From: Phragmites australis
Lineage: Eukaryota; Streptophyta; Magnoliopsida; Poales; Poaceae
Direction: 5' to 3'
NCBI RefSeq assembly: GCF_958298935.1
Contig: NC_084929.1
Span: forward strand, 3,286,001-3,350,000
DNA: 64,000 nucleotides
This document shows, one piece after another, positions 11,540 to 21,132 of the stretch; within the stretch, counting starts at the first letter, position 1; the number at the start of each line of letters is the position of its first letter. Below the pieces are notes generated by a model. The model made no database searches, had not been told where the DNA came from, and worked only from the letters and a program-made list of their open reading frames with translations. A program made the position numbers and the translations under genes.

Positions 11540-12224
11540 ATATATATGACGGCCCCATGCCGATCCAATGCCGAATGGGCGAGGTATCATCATTAATTTG
11601 TTGCGAAGCATCAGATGCGTTCCAGACTCCAGAGTGCAAGACTTGGACTCGCATCAGGTCTAGCTCTAGCCTGCCTCTCCCGAACCTAGGAGAACACTAG
11701 GCAACACATATATACATAGTGATAGCCTGGGCAGTAGGCGTTTCGTAGCAAGATATGTTTTTTTATAGGAATATATGTTAGTGTCACTTTACAGAAAGCT
11801 CTGATCTTCGACAGATTGGCTTTAGGAAATATACTAGGTGTCCATGGGAGCAGAATATTACTAGCTGTCCATGGATGATGCTTCCTAGGAAATTACTTGC
11901 AATTGTTGGATTCCTAACTGACTCGATTAACATTCTACCGGACTATGACAGATGTACATACTGTCCATGATTCTTTGGAGAAAAATAAAAAAACTGTACT
12001 TGCATATTTTAGTCTTACGACGTACACACATATTTTATTTCTAAAAGTATACAAAATTGTTTACGAATTTGAATCAATTTGCTTTTCTAAATTTGCTCGG
12101 AGCAAAATTGTTCACTAGTTGTTTTCATTATTTTATTGAAAATATGTAGCAAACCTATCACCTCAATTCAGAATCCAGCAAAAGAGGAAGATCGAGATGA
12201 ATTCATGGATCGCAGTGATGAACA
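11540..12224. other. Intergenic sequence, nothing recognised
   Basis: About 690 bp of mixed composition between the MITE and a solo LTR. I see no open frame of interest, no repeat and no motif that I can assign. Confidence 0.5.
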
Positions 12225-12229
12225 CTAGT

Positions 12230-12650
12230 AGAAAAATTTGGGTAAAGTGTTGAAACCCTAACAAACCTAAAGAATGAGCTAAGATACTATTATCAGGGAA
12301 ATCTTATCTTCATTTCCCCTCCACAGGCTTATATACTTGCCCGAGTTCAGTTACAAGACAGATTAACCCAAAGCGGCATTAAGCGCGCCAAATCACAGTA
12401 TTAAATAAGCATTAATACTTAAACACATGTTTTAACGTGGTAAATAGAGTAATTTTGATGACGGCCGTCCGATGCTCGATCTGCGCCTCATAAAGAGAGT
12501 TGGCGAAACGGCACAAGTAACGACGACTTTGCCTGTGGCCGTACAGAAGAGCTTCAGCGCGCCTTCTCTGAACTTTCTGAAACTCCGAAGATTCGTGATC
12601 TGACACGCTGCCAGCACGGTCCCCACTTGATCCTTGCAGTGGAGTTACCA
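12230..12650 (-). mobile_element. Solo LTR, copia-like
   Basis: A 421-bp block flanked by the 5-bp repeat CTAGT (12225-12229 and 12651-12655). On the minus strand it starts TGGTAACTCC and contains a core promoter-like AGTATATAAGCC near 12337-12326, followed by a transcript-leader-like stretch. The minus-strand 3' end is TTTTTCT and not CA, so that edge may be mutated or misplaced. No internal element sequence lies on either side. The short open frames at 12412-12651 belong to this LTR and are not genes. Confidence 0.55.
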
Positions 12651-12799
12651 CTAGTAGAAACTACAGTGATCTACATTAGATCACTTTTTAACCGAAAAGC
12701 GAACAATTCAAATCAGATAGTGTAAAAATGATGATACAGTGAAACGGAACACTGTTGCTGCAGTATCGTACTGCAGTACATGAAGAACACTGTTTACCG

Positions 12800-13449
12800 C
12801 TAAAACACTATAGTACCGCTACAGTGATTAACATTGTCTCCTTCGACACAGTGCCACTCTCCGTGTCCCGTCCCCGTCGGCTCGGCCCCGGCGGCGGGCA
12901 CCACGGCGGTTCCGACAGCTCCGCCCCCGCAGCGGGCAGATAAAACCTTTCACCTTGCTAAAACCCTCGCACTACTATTACTTGACCTCGCCTGCGCCGC
13001 CCTTCCCTTCGCGGGTACAGGATACCTCACCGGCTCGCCGTGCCACTGCACAGCCAGCTTCCTAGCTCGCGCGGCCGCATCGCGAAGTCGCAGCTGGCCC
13101 GCCGAAACGAGAAGAGTCCTCGGCCGCCGTCCTATCCTGCGGCCGAGCTGCACGCGCCCACTTGGCCCCTCGGATCCTCGCCGGCGGCTGGAGACCACTC
13201 CTCGGCCCTGGACGTACCCAATTTCTGATTTCGCGGCTGCCTCATGTCTCTGACCACCTTCGCCGCCACTGCCGCCTTCTACTCCTCCGCGCAGCTGGCA
13301 CCGAAATGGCCGTGTAGGCTACCTAAACCGGCCAGGGTCCACCGCCGTCTGGTGGTGCGGGCAGACGACAAGGTCATATCTACTGGTGAGGCCTGCCGCC
13401 GGCATCGACAAGCTTGCCGACGCCGTTGCGGTCACTCTCGGTCCCAAAG
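12800..13449 (+). pseudogene. Captured 5' part of plastid chaperonin-60 gene
   Basis: From ATG at 13244 the frame starts MSLTTFAATAAFYSSAQL and continues with a basic, Ser/Ala-rich, transit-peptide-like region ending in RRLVVRADDK. In another frame, from about 13392, it continues as AGIDKLADAVAVTLGPKG, the highly conserved start of the mature GroEL-type chaperonin. The exon ends at 13449 before GTAAGA, an excellent donor. The frame change and about 30 missing bases between the two parts break the protein. The GC-rich upstream segment 12840-13240 is probably the captured promoter and 5' UTR. The parent protein folds stromal proteins such as Rubisco subunits. Alpha versus beta subunit cannot be settled. 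No later chaperonin exons follow. Confidence 0.75.
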
Positions 13450-13818
13450 GTAAGAGCTTTGCTTGCTTCTTCTCTGTGTCTGATATGCTTGCTGCGCCTT
13501 CTCTTCTGCTGTACCATCTCAATTATGTTCCAGTTAGTGTGCATCTTGCTGGGGAAATGGCGAATGGAGTTCCAATTTGCCTTTACGTTGTTTTAAATTG
13601 TTTAGCTGGGTACTTCGGTGCAATTTGGACCTAGAATGTTGGGTTAACTGCACACGATGCTGTTTATCTTAAGAACATTTGGTGCCACCAATCCGACAAA
13701 GGCATGGTATTTGGGTGTTTTTTTTTGGCAATTGGTTTTAGGACATTTCGTTATAGAGTAACTACTTCAAAATTCAGATCACTTACCTTCTTTTGCTATG
13801 TTCCTCCTCAAGAATCTC

Positions 13819-15045
13819 CTTTTTTTAAAAGAAAAAGAGAGACAGTAGGGGAGGCCCCTACTGCAAAATAAATTAGAGAAAATCTACAATTTACTATCGA
13901 ATAACTACTGATTCTACAATCCGCCATCGAATAAATTCTGTTTACTTCTATACCATCGAATAAATGTTTCAGTTCCTTATATGCCATCGGCTTCCGATAC
14001 CACCCTCCGCTGCACTGTTTATGAACAGTATGAACAGTACCCGTGAATAAAAAAAGTCACAAAAAAATATGTCGATTGTTGTGCACGCTCTATAATTCAT
14101 AATCAACCCGTTTTAACTGTATTCACTAAAAATATTGTATAGAATTCAAACTAAAATTCTTCAAAATGTACTACTTTTGTAACTTCTTGCAATTTTTAAG
14201 CCTCATAAAAATTTACAAAAAATCTGAGAAAATTTACTAATATTCCTCTAATGTGATGTAATAATTTCTAAAATTATCTCCCGCGGTGAAAAAATTAGTT
14301 CTTTGTAATGCACAGTATTACAAAAGTAGCTCATTTTGAGAAATTTTAGTTTGAATTTTACACAGTATTTTTAAGTGAATACAGTTAAAATGGGTTGATT
14401 ATGAATTATAGAGCATGCACAAAAATCGACATATTTTTTTGACTTTTTTTATTCTCGGATACTGTTCATGAACAGTATAGCGGAGGGCAGTATCGGAATC
14501 CGATGGCATATAAGGAACTGAAACATTTATTCGATGGTATAGAAGTAAACAGAATTTATTCGATGACGGATTGTAGAATCAGTAGTTATTCAATAGCGAA
14601 TCGTAGATTTTCCCAATAAATTATAAGAAGCCCAGAAAGCTGTACAGGAAACAAACACACAACAAAGCAAAAACAAGAAACTGTACAAGGGCCACAAGCC
14701 CAAAAGGTCAGACAAACAGAGACTGAGAGAGAAGCCTAGCTAAGGGAAGAAACCCAATTGATGATTTCAGCTCTCTTTTCTTCTTTGATCCTGTGAGCTT
14801 GAAGCAGTGTCTCAACCACAAAGCTTTTCTGCCAAAGCTTAAAGCTTAGCACTCTATGTTCAAAAATGTAACCATTTCTCTGCTTCCATATCTGCCAGGC
14901 TCCGATAGTGAAAACTTCCATAAAAAAAGACCGAGCAAAATCATTCCTGGCAGAGATCATAAGATTGAAGAAGGGTATGTTGTAGTCCCAGTTAATTTCG
15001 AGTTCCAGCATGTCTTGCTGAAAGGGCAACTAAAGAAGAGATGAC
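13819..15045 (-). mobile_element. LINE 3' fragment (non-LTR retrotransposon)
   Basis: The minus-strand open frame 14736-15029 encodes the C-terminal zinc-finger/RNase H-proximal region of plant LINE reverse transcriptases, recognisable by WQIWKQRNGYIFEH. Its 3' UTR runs leftwards to a T-rich stretch at 13819-13826, the complement of a short A tail, and is split by the Mutator-type MITE. Only the last kilobase is present, as usual for 5'-truncated LINEs. It lies antisense within what would be the first intron of the captured chimera. I could not confirm a target duplication. Confidence 0.7.
13876..14614. mobile_element. Mutator-type MITE with long inverted repeats, 739 bp
   Basis: The two halves are inverted repeats of each other over several hundred bases. 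The left end GAAAATCTACAATTTACTA pairs with a right end whose complement is GAAAATCTACGATTCGCTA, and inner landmarks such as the ATTCGATGGTATAGAAGTA segment also pair. It is flanked by the perfect 9-bp duplication AATAAATTA (13867-13875 and 14615-14623), the diagnostic length for Mutator-like transposition. There is no coding. It inserted into the LINE tail, making it the youngest of three nested layers here. Confidence 0.88.
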
Positions 15046-15343
15046 AAGCGGTTTCTTCACATATTTGTCAAGTTACTCCAAACTCAGATTTTTTTTAAGT
15101 AAATTCACAGTGGCTTAATGTACTTTTTCCTTGGTCATATGAAGGCCAAAGCATGCCCTTCTCATCGCTCTTAATTGTCAAAGGTGTAACCTTTGGAGCA
15201 TCTGAGCAGTGCAGGTGCTGTTCATGCTGTTGGGTTCATGCCCAAAGTATGATTTGTGGGAATTTTATGCCGTCATTAAAATCAGAAGCCTTTCTTTTCT
15301 CCCATTCACTAATTATCGCCTCTCCTTTTTTTTCAGAAAAGGT

Positions 15344-15681
15344 GTCAAATTTGACGAAGACAAATGTTGTATTGGGATATGAACCAGTTTGGACTTTGGG
15401 CTATCACATGGTAGCAACCCCTGCAAGACTCTGGAGGTATACCATTTGAAATAAGAACAATAACTGAGTGGTCAATATATTTTTCAGATGTTGCTTTATT
15501 TTGTTAGACAACATTGTCTTCCCTATATTATCTGAGTGTTCATCTTCCTTGATAAAAAGATATCAATGACAACCAATGACAATTCTTGCTTGACAAATAT
15601 ATAACAATGATAATTGATTCTGCTATTTTCTAAAGTTGCGTGCTATTTTAGGTACATGATGGTATGAGAAAGTGGCTACTA
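15344..15681 (+). pseudogene. Captured triosephosphate isomerase exons
   Basis: Exon-like sequence at 15344-15440 encodes TKTNVVLGYEPVWTLG followed by VATPA. This matches the very conserved TPI segment around the catalytic glutamate, here the Glu of GYEPVW. A second piece after an acceptor TTTTAG at 15652 encodes VHDGMRKWL, matching the next TPI exon. Several substitutions (for example GYHM where the family has a Gly-Thr-Gly-Lys phosphate loop) and loss of frame between them show it is non-functional. TPI interconverts dihydroxyacetone phosphate and glyceraldehyde 3-phosphate. The cytosolic form is the closer match by eye. Confidence 0.72.
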
Positions 15682-15950
15682 CACACTAAAATAATGCAGT
15701 TGTTGAATCTACTAGGGGAATATATGCAGATACGACCATGTTAATTGTCTTCAATCCCTATATTCTGAAAGTGCTCTTCAGGCTTAGTTGTGGAACTTCG
15801 AAAAGAGAGAGAACCTAAATCTTTGTCATTAGAGTAACAACGCAAAATATTGAGTAGCAGTCTGGATGTATGGTATATTAGCTGGTCTAAGACATGAGGT
15901 TGTGAGGATAGATGAACTATGGAAAATGGTGATGATTCACAGAAATATTT

Positions 15951-16030
15951 GATAGTCTATTGACATATTCACTGCACAATGTTGTAGGGTGACAGTCTGT
16001 TGACATATTCGCTGCAAAATGTTGTAGGGT
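15951..16030 (+). repeat. 40-bp tandem duplication
   Basis: Two adjacent 40-bp units (15951-15990 and 15991-16030) share about 90% identity. The second unit ends at TTGTAGGG, which forms the splice-acceptor context of the GT47 fragment, so the acceptor region is present twice. Confidence 0.8.
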
Positions 16031-16546
16031 TGTTTCATCCGGCAGGAACTGTATTACCTTCTGAAAGACAAGAAAGATGTGCATTTGTCATTTGGAAGTG
16101 TGGCTGGTAATTGGATTGAGCAAGCAACACAGGGGATGCGGGCTTCCAAGTTCTACCTCAACATTCGGGCGACGCGCCATCCTCCAACCGCCTCTTCTAT
16201 TCCATAGTCAGCCACTGTGTTCCCGTCATCATCAGCGATGAGATTGAGCTCCCGTTTGAGGATGTCCTCGATTACTCTTACGTTCTGCATCATAGTGTGT
16301 GGTGAAGATGCAGTCAAGAAGGGTTTTCTGATCAATCAGATCAAAGGGATAAGCCGAGAAGAGTGGACACGCATGTGGAACAGGCTTAAGGAAGTAGAAA
16401 GACACTTTGAATACCAGCACCCATCTCAGACTGGTGATGCTGTCCAGATGATCTGGAAGGCCATAGCTCGAAGGGTACCCTCAATCCGGTTGAAGATCAA
16501 CAGATTACGAAGATTTTCTTGGCTTGAAACTAACAAAACAAAATGA
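16028..16546 (+). pseudogene. Captured 3' exons of a GT47 exostosin-family glycosyltransferase
   Basis: Translation over frame changes gives [56 protein letters not shown] and then DAVKKGFLI through VPSIRLKINRLRRFSW and a stop at 16546. This is the C-terminal part of plant exostosin-like GT47 proteins (ARAD/IRX10-type), Golgi type II enzymes that build cell-wall arabinan or xylan. At least two small indels, near 16165 and 16270, break the frame. The last 330 bases are open (16217-16546) but start out of frame. The stop and an AT-rich 3' UTR with TTGTAACA motifs follow. Membrane anchor and N-terminal two-thirds are absent. Confidence 0.8.
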
Positions 16547-17324
16547 GGCTATGTGCACCTGATGTGTAACAAGTTGTATTTGCTTTACTGTAACAATCCG
16601 GCTTTGTTGTGTAACATGTTGTACTGTGCATGTTATTTGTGTGTATTGATAGTCATTACTCATTACCAAGCAAGAGTTTGTCTTAACAAAACTTGTTTTT
16701 GAGGTGGACCACGCTGGAACTCTGTTAGGAAAGAAATGCGTTGTCGATCCATGTGGTGTGATTGGTGTGAAACAAATTTGGGATCTGTTACTTTGAGTGC
16801 CATCTTTAGCTTCGTCATATCATCTGATGCTTTGTTTTTGCAGTATGTTCTTCAAGATGTTGGGCAGTCATGAAGGCCCATACAAAACTGAAATTTTAGT
16901 GCTTCTGGAGACCTGGACCTCATCCAAGCTCAACGAATGGCTCGATTAAACAAGGAGTCAAGGAGAGGTGCACCTGATATTTCTCCCAAAAACTTTGTAA
17001 TCAAAAGCACAAAATCTAATATCTTGCTCTATATTGTGTCGTGATGAAATTATTGTAGGCATTGCATATCATTTTAGTTTACGAGCTGAATTTGATACCT
17101 GCAACATTTTGTAGACATTTTGATTTGTCAACTTTAATTGCATACTACCTTGTTTGATCTTTTGATAACGAAGTGTATACTACTATTTCCACGTCTCGAT
17201 CTGGGTGGATGCACAAATAATAATGCATATTAATCTATGTTAGCTTAGGGATACATTCATTGTCATATTTTGATTAATTGGTTTTGATTATGTAAGAAAT
17301 GAAATAGTTAGGCTAAGATTTGGA
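16547..17324 (+). other. Helitron 3' part: captured UTR and unassigned sequence
   Basis: The first 130 bp look like the 3' UTR of the glycosyltransferase. A 36-codon open stretch at 16687-16796 (EVDHAGTLLGKKCVVDPCGV) may be a piece of a fourth gene that I cannot identify. The remainder is AT-rich without features. Confidence 0.35.
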
Positions 17325-17354
17325 AACCGTTGCAACGTCCGGGCACTTTGCTAG
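17325..17354 (+). other. Helitron 3' terminal hairpin and CTAG end
   Basis: A short imperfect palindrome around CCGTTGCAACGTCCGG lies 11 bases before the terminal CTAG at 17351-17354. In rolling-circle Helitrons this hairpin works as the transposition terminator. T at 17355 agrees with insertion at AT. Confidence 0.7.
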
Positions 17355-17597
17355 TCCAATATTTATTCTGTACGTTTATGAGACAGCAATTGACTCAGCC
17401 AGTACCCAGAAACTGACAGCGACTAACTGGAAGGAGCAGAAGAGCTGCTCAATTTATAACACAATACACTTCTTATAGAAACTTCACACTCACACCACCA
17501 TACACACGCGCTCGCACGTACAGATACATATATGTAGCGGTAGATATCCGGGCTTTGCCTGACAGAACTGATGTTACTTGACGGGGCTCGGTGATGC

Positions 17598-17840
17598 TTA
17601 GCTGTGCGCTATAGGTACCGAGACGAAGGCGTCGGCTTTTTCATCCATGTCCCCCACCCGGACAACGTTCACGGTCACGCTCCTGGTCATCTTGGGCGTC
17701 GCTGTTGCCAGTGGCGGTGGCTTGGTGGCAACGTTGTAGGCCTCGATCCTCTCCACTTTCCTCACCCTCACCGCGCCCTCTACCGGGAGCTCGCTGCTCG
17801 TGTTCGTGTTCGTGCTCGCCCTGGCTCCGCCGCTGAACAT
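17598..17840 (-). CDS. Small uncharacterised plant protein, 80 residues
   Basis: The frame starts MFSGGARASTNTNTSSELP, contains the charged stretch VRVRKVERIEAYNV and a basic/Thr/Val segment TRSVTVNVVRVGDMDEKADAF, and ends VPIAHS. It has no membrane segment or signal peptide. The segment DMDEKADAF recalls the start of DUF761-type motifs (Asp-x-Asp-x-Lys-Ala-Asp/Glu-x-Phe) in small grass proteins, but the usual continuation is absent, so it may be shortened. A TATA box lies 115 bp upstream with no intervening upstream ATG in good context. Coding-like GC content contrasts with AT-rich flanks. It adjoins the Helitron 3' end. I regard a real host gene as plausible but unproven. Confidence 0.45.
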   Translation of the reverse strand: MFSGGARASTNTNTSSELPVEGAVRVRKVERIEAYNVATKPPPLATATPKMTRSVTVNVVRVGDMDEKADAFVSVPIAHS

Positions 17841-17954
17841 TGCGAATCTGTTCCTTTTCCTCTGTGGGTGGTGGTGGTCGTTGAGCCTGTCTAGCCAATC
17901 GCTACCGATTTCTAGCTAGATTGGTATGTTTCCTCTGAGCTCGGTGTGGTCTCC

Positions 17955-17961
17955 ATTTATA
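17955..17961 (-). promoter_or_regulatory. TATA box of the small minus-strand gene
   Basis: The minus strand reads CCTATAAATGG, an almost perfect plant TATA box. A start of transcription about 30 bp downstream (near 17925) would give a leader of about 85 bases before the ATG at 17840. Confidence 0.5.
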
Positions 17962-17962
17962 G

Positions 17963-18665
17963 GCTGCTAGCTAGGAGGAGTGTTCTTGAGGGACTCTGCA
18001 GATGCTAATGTACAGTGATCGAGTGCAATCAGCCACAGGGCTGCAGACTGCGGCGCTTGCAGCTCTCCTTGCTTTTTGGATGCACAAGCTTTGCATGGAT
18101 CATAACGCTGTCCAAAACATGTTAGGTCGTTGCTGTGCAGAGTGATCTTTCTCAGCATCTTGCTAGAACATCACATGTGGAAATATCATTACCCGAATTT
18201 GCATCGGGTACTCAAAGGTGAAAAAGGCTTTTTGATATTCAAGCGTCCTAAAAGCGCAGGTAGCTTTGGAATAGAATCTAAGATATTATTGAGGCCTGAT
18301 TGTAGCAAGGGATAAACTTCGCATTTATATATCGACCATCAGATTAAACAATATTGGCAGTCCGAATCTCGGGTTCGACAAAATAGAACAAAAAATCTCC
18401 CCCATATTTTTCCACCATGATCGATAGGACTGTAAATTCTTAACCAAATGGCCTGACGAGCGAACCAGGTACTACAGAACTCTAGTAGATCTGAATCCAT
18501 GAGGTTGTGTCAAGATGATTATATGCTCGACAGGAACCTTCGAGATGTAGCAAGATATTTTGGTGACGGAGATGTTTATCCTGAACGAATCCGTTAGGCC
18601 AGTCAGCCAAAGCAGCACAGCACCAACCGTTCTGTGGTGAAACAAAAGTGAGGAATAAAAAATTT
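17963..18665. other. Upstream region and unassigned sequence
   Basis: The first 200 bp are probably promoter of the small gene. The rest is AT-rich without recognisable features and was contiguous with 35345 before the gypsy insertion. Confidence 0.4.
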
Positions 18666-18670
18666 CATAT

Positions 18671-19227
18671 TTCCACGATTAGTGAAACGTTGATCTTACG
18701 AACGTGTAGAAAGAAAAAAAATGTTTTCAGTAGACGAATCAAAGAAATATATAGAAACATTTTTATATAGATTTGGACCATCCTTAGGATAATAATCATA
18801 CATCATATTTATTTTGTATTGATCTCTGAAACTGTTATAAGGGGTGCGTAGCTAGCCTAGATAGATCTAACCTAGTCGGCTGTTTTCATGCGAGTAGTCG
18901 AATAAGACCTAGCTTCGAAAGGCACAATGGAGGCAGAGCTTCTGAAGGCATGTAATGGCTTGATGAGCTTGTGTCTTTCTGATGGCTTATCGCTTTCTCT
19001 ATCCGTAAGGACTCCAGGCTTTGTATATATACGGGGCATCGTATGTCCTCTAAAGTCTTTTTTTGTCATTTTTAAGATAAACTTTACTATTTACGAGATA
19101 TCCTAAGGTATCAATGGCCGGTTTCCACATATCTAGGGATTCCCTTCCTGAATATAGAGATATGCTCTGAGAATAGCGAGAAACTCTAGGGTATCTGGAT
19201 ATGGTAATTATGTACTAGTAATCGTCA
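18671..19227 (-). repeat. 3' LTR of the outer gypsy
   Basis: 557 bp, aligning along its length with 34785-35339 and 37307-37801. The minus strand starts TGACGATTAC; the other edge (TTCCACGATTAG) has lost the canonical CA end by mutation. Confidence 0.88.
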
Positions 19228-19737
19228 AGTCCCCCACTAGTATGTGAAATGAGGCTTCGACATATCAAGTACTTGGTCAACAAAAATAAGCATTTTGTCC
19301 GACCACGTCATCAAGTAAGACTCGGTTTTCTGATTAGGAAGATCCACCCAATCAGGTTCTTGGAGTTCTCAGACCGTCTATTCGGGATTTCGAATGCCTC
19401 CGAATTCTCAAGCGAGTCCTCGAGAAGGTATTCCATTCGAGCATCATTCCTGAGTCGCCTGAAAAAATATCATCCCATCCTTGCGAAAGGATATAGAGGA
19501 GAAGACTTGCCACTGGCCGGGTTTCAAAGTTGGACCATCGCAACGGAAACTTTTATGTAGTAGTGAGAATCTTTTACCTGACAGGAGATCATGGTTACGC
19601 CGGGATAACGCATGCGCATGATGGCGTGGTGCGCTGGGTTCCCTGAGTTACTGCTCCAACTGCTCTCACATGCATTGGGCATTAAATGCAACATGATGGT
19701 ATCAGTGGAAGAGCCATTTTCGAGATCCACCACCATG
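19228..19737. other. 3' untranslated part of the outer gypsy
   Basis: Non-coding. It matches 37802-38300 in the related gypsy fragment (shared landmarks such as CCTCCGAATTCT and GCGAGTCCTCGAGAAGG), so it is a conserved internal part of this family between the antisense promoter and the LTR. Confidence 0.75.
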
Positions 19738-19745
19738 TATAAAAG
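19738..19745 (+). promoter_or_regulatory. TATA box of antisense ORF, outer gypsy
   Basis: TATAAAAG on the plus strand, opposite to the element's own transcription. ATG codons of the antisense frame follow at 19764 and 19818. The same arrangement occurs in two other gypsy copies in the window (complement of 32385-32392, and 38375-38382). Confidence 0.5.
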
Positions 19746-19763
19746 CAGAGGGGGAGCCCACTC

Positions 19764-21132
19764 AATGTTCACCCTTCCGTCATCGTCTACCTCTCGTCAT
19801 CTCTTCGCACCTCTCATGCCTTCGTTTACCTCCAAACACTACCAAAATAAAACCCTCCTCCTGCAACTCCTCTGGTGTCATGGGCTGAAGGAAGATCAAG
19901 AAGGTGGAGAGCTCCCTACCAGTGAGATGGCGAGCGCGATCTCGGAATAGCAGGAGTCCGACATTACAGAGGAGGCGTTGCTCAAGGTAAAGCATGACAA
20001 GGTGATTCCTTCTCGGACCCAAGAAGACGTTCAAGAGGACAACATCCATTCTATTCCCACTGAAGCCCTTCGTGGCTAGAAAATGGCCCAGGTACACATT
20101 ATTGCTATAAACATCTTTCCTATGTTGGTAGGAGCACAAGTTTTAGATCCTTTTTCTCTCCGGTTGCTCAGAGTGCTTCCTCTAGCCCCTAAGCCCCGAC
20201 CTCCCTAGGTTCCAGTCGTCACCTTTTCGAGGGAGATGGGAGCAGGACCGGCAAGCCCTCGGCATCCGTCGCCGACAGCCATGAAGAGGAGCTTCTATAC
20301 TCCCCTAAGCCCTTCCTTCGAACTTGGTGCACGGGCTGCCTAGAGATTTGACCTGGAGTTAGATCATTAAAGGTCCCTGCAACCGAGACCTAGACCACGT
20401 CTTCACCTCCTTCTTCATGGTAAGTGCTTTCCTAAAAAAAAACCGCTTAGTCGATGAAATGACAGGTACTAACCTGAGATCCTGTAGATGTACGTGGTAC
20501 GGCTACAAAGACTTCACAAGGAAGCTCAGTAGGTAACCGTCCAAGTAGCCGAACTTGAGAGGGAGGCCACCGAGGTGCACCACTAACTCTCTTGGGTGAT
20601 TGCCAAGAAGGAAAAGGCGCGCGCTGAGCTGGAGGGCTGGACAAAGGTTAAGCTTCCGATAACACCGATACACCATCTTTTCACCTTGTCGCTCTAAACA
20701 TGATGTTTTGCAGAACTTTCTGAGACCCATGATGCCATGCCACAAGGGGAGGCCCGAATGTCCACCATTCGTCAACAGCTCACCGCAGCCCTCGACATCT
20801 TCCAGGAGGTGCTCACCAAAGTAGGGATCTAGGTGGAGCCCACAGGAGACATTGACGCAATTGGACTGGTCACCCAAGTGACCAAGCTCGCCAAGGCTTA
20901 TGAGGGACTCCGAGGGAAAGTTGTCGAGCACCTCCCGAGCCAAGCCAAGTGGGGCGCAAAGGAGGTTGTCGCTTTTGTGTTGGCCATATTGAAGGCCCAC
21001 TACTTCAAAATTGGCACCGATGTTCTCTAGGAGGGCTTTGGGGAGGAATCGGTGCAAAAGGTGGAGGAGGTGATGGGGTCAGTAAAGGTTTTTGTGGACG
21101 CGATGGACTTCGGAGTTAGATCCACGCCATAG
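19764..21132 (+). pseudogene. Antisense ORF of the outer gypsy, decayed
   Basis: Plus-strand frames run opposite to gag. They show an N-terminal part (MPSFTSKHYQNKTLLLQLL..., to about 19950), a middle heptad-like helix-forming region (AELEREATEVHH, EKARAELEGW at 20540-20640) and a C-terminal part with LTAALDIFQEVLTKVGI, QVTKLAKAYEGLRGKVVEHL and KVEEVMGSVKVFVDAM (20740-21130). Stops and frameshifts interrupt it. Antisense ORFs with coiled-coil C-termini are known from Tat-lineage and Grande-type elements of grasses; their role is unknown. The minus-strand frame 20503-21057 is a shadow of it. Confidence 0.55.

Larger units (their letters stand above)
12670..17354 (+). mobile_element. Helitron carrying captured host gene fragments
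   Basis: The 3' end is clear: a short GC-rich hairpin (ACCGTTGCAACGTCCGGG, 17326-17343), then GCACTTTGCTAG, followed by T at 17355, matching the hairpin plus CTRR rule and the A|T insertion preference. Close variants of this end (GCAACG..CGGGCACT..CTAG) are common in grass Helitrons. Inside, on the same strand, lie a chaperonin-60 first exon, two triosephosphate isomerase exons and the last exons of a GT47 glycosyltransferase. This is the pattern of Helitron gene capture. There is no Rep/helicase, so it is non-autonomous. The 5' end at 12670 (A followed by TCTACATTAG) is a guess, since TC ends are weakly defined. Confidence 0.65.

Noticed and set aside
12412..12651. Two minus-strand open frames of 64-79 codons
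   Set aside because: They lie wholly within the copia-like solo LTR and have no domain.
12225..12660. A CACTA element bounded by two CACTAGTAGAAA motifs
   Set aside because: The two motifs are in the same orientation and are better explained as a target duplication around a solo LTR.
14856..15449. Plus-strand open frames at 14856-15044 and 15153-15449 as genes
   Set aside because: The first is antisense to the LINE RT frame. The second only partly overlaps the TPI exon, and its N-terminal part is intronic.
20503..21057. 184-codon minus-strand open frame in the outer gypsy
   Set aside because: It is the shadow of the plus-strand antisense ORF, whose helix-forming residues are the plausible reading.
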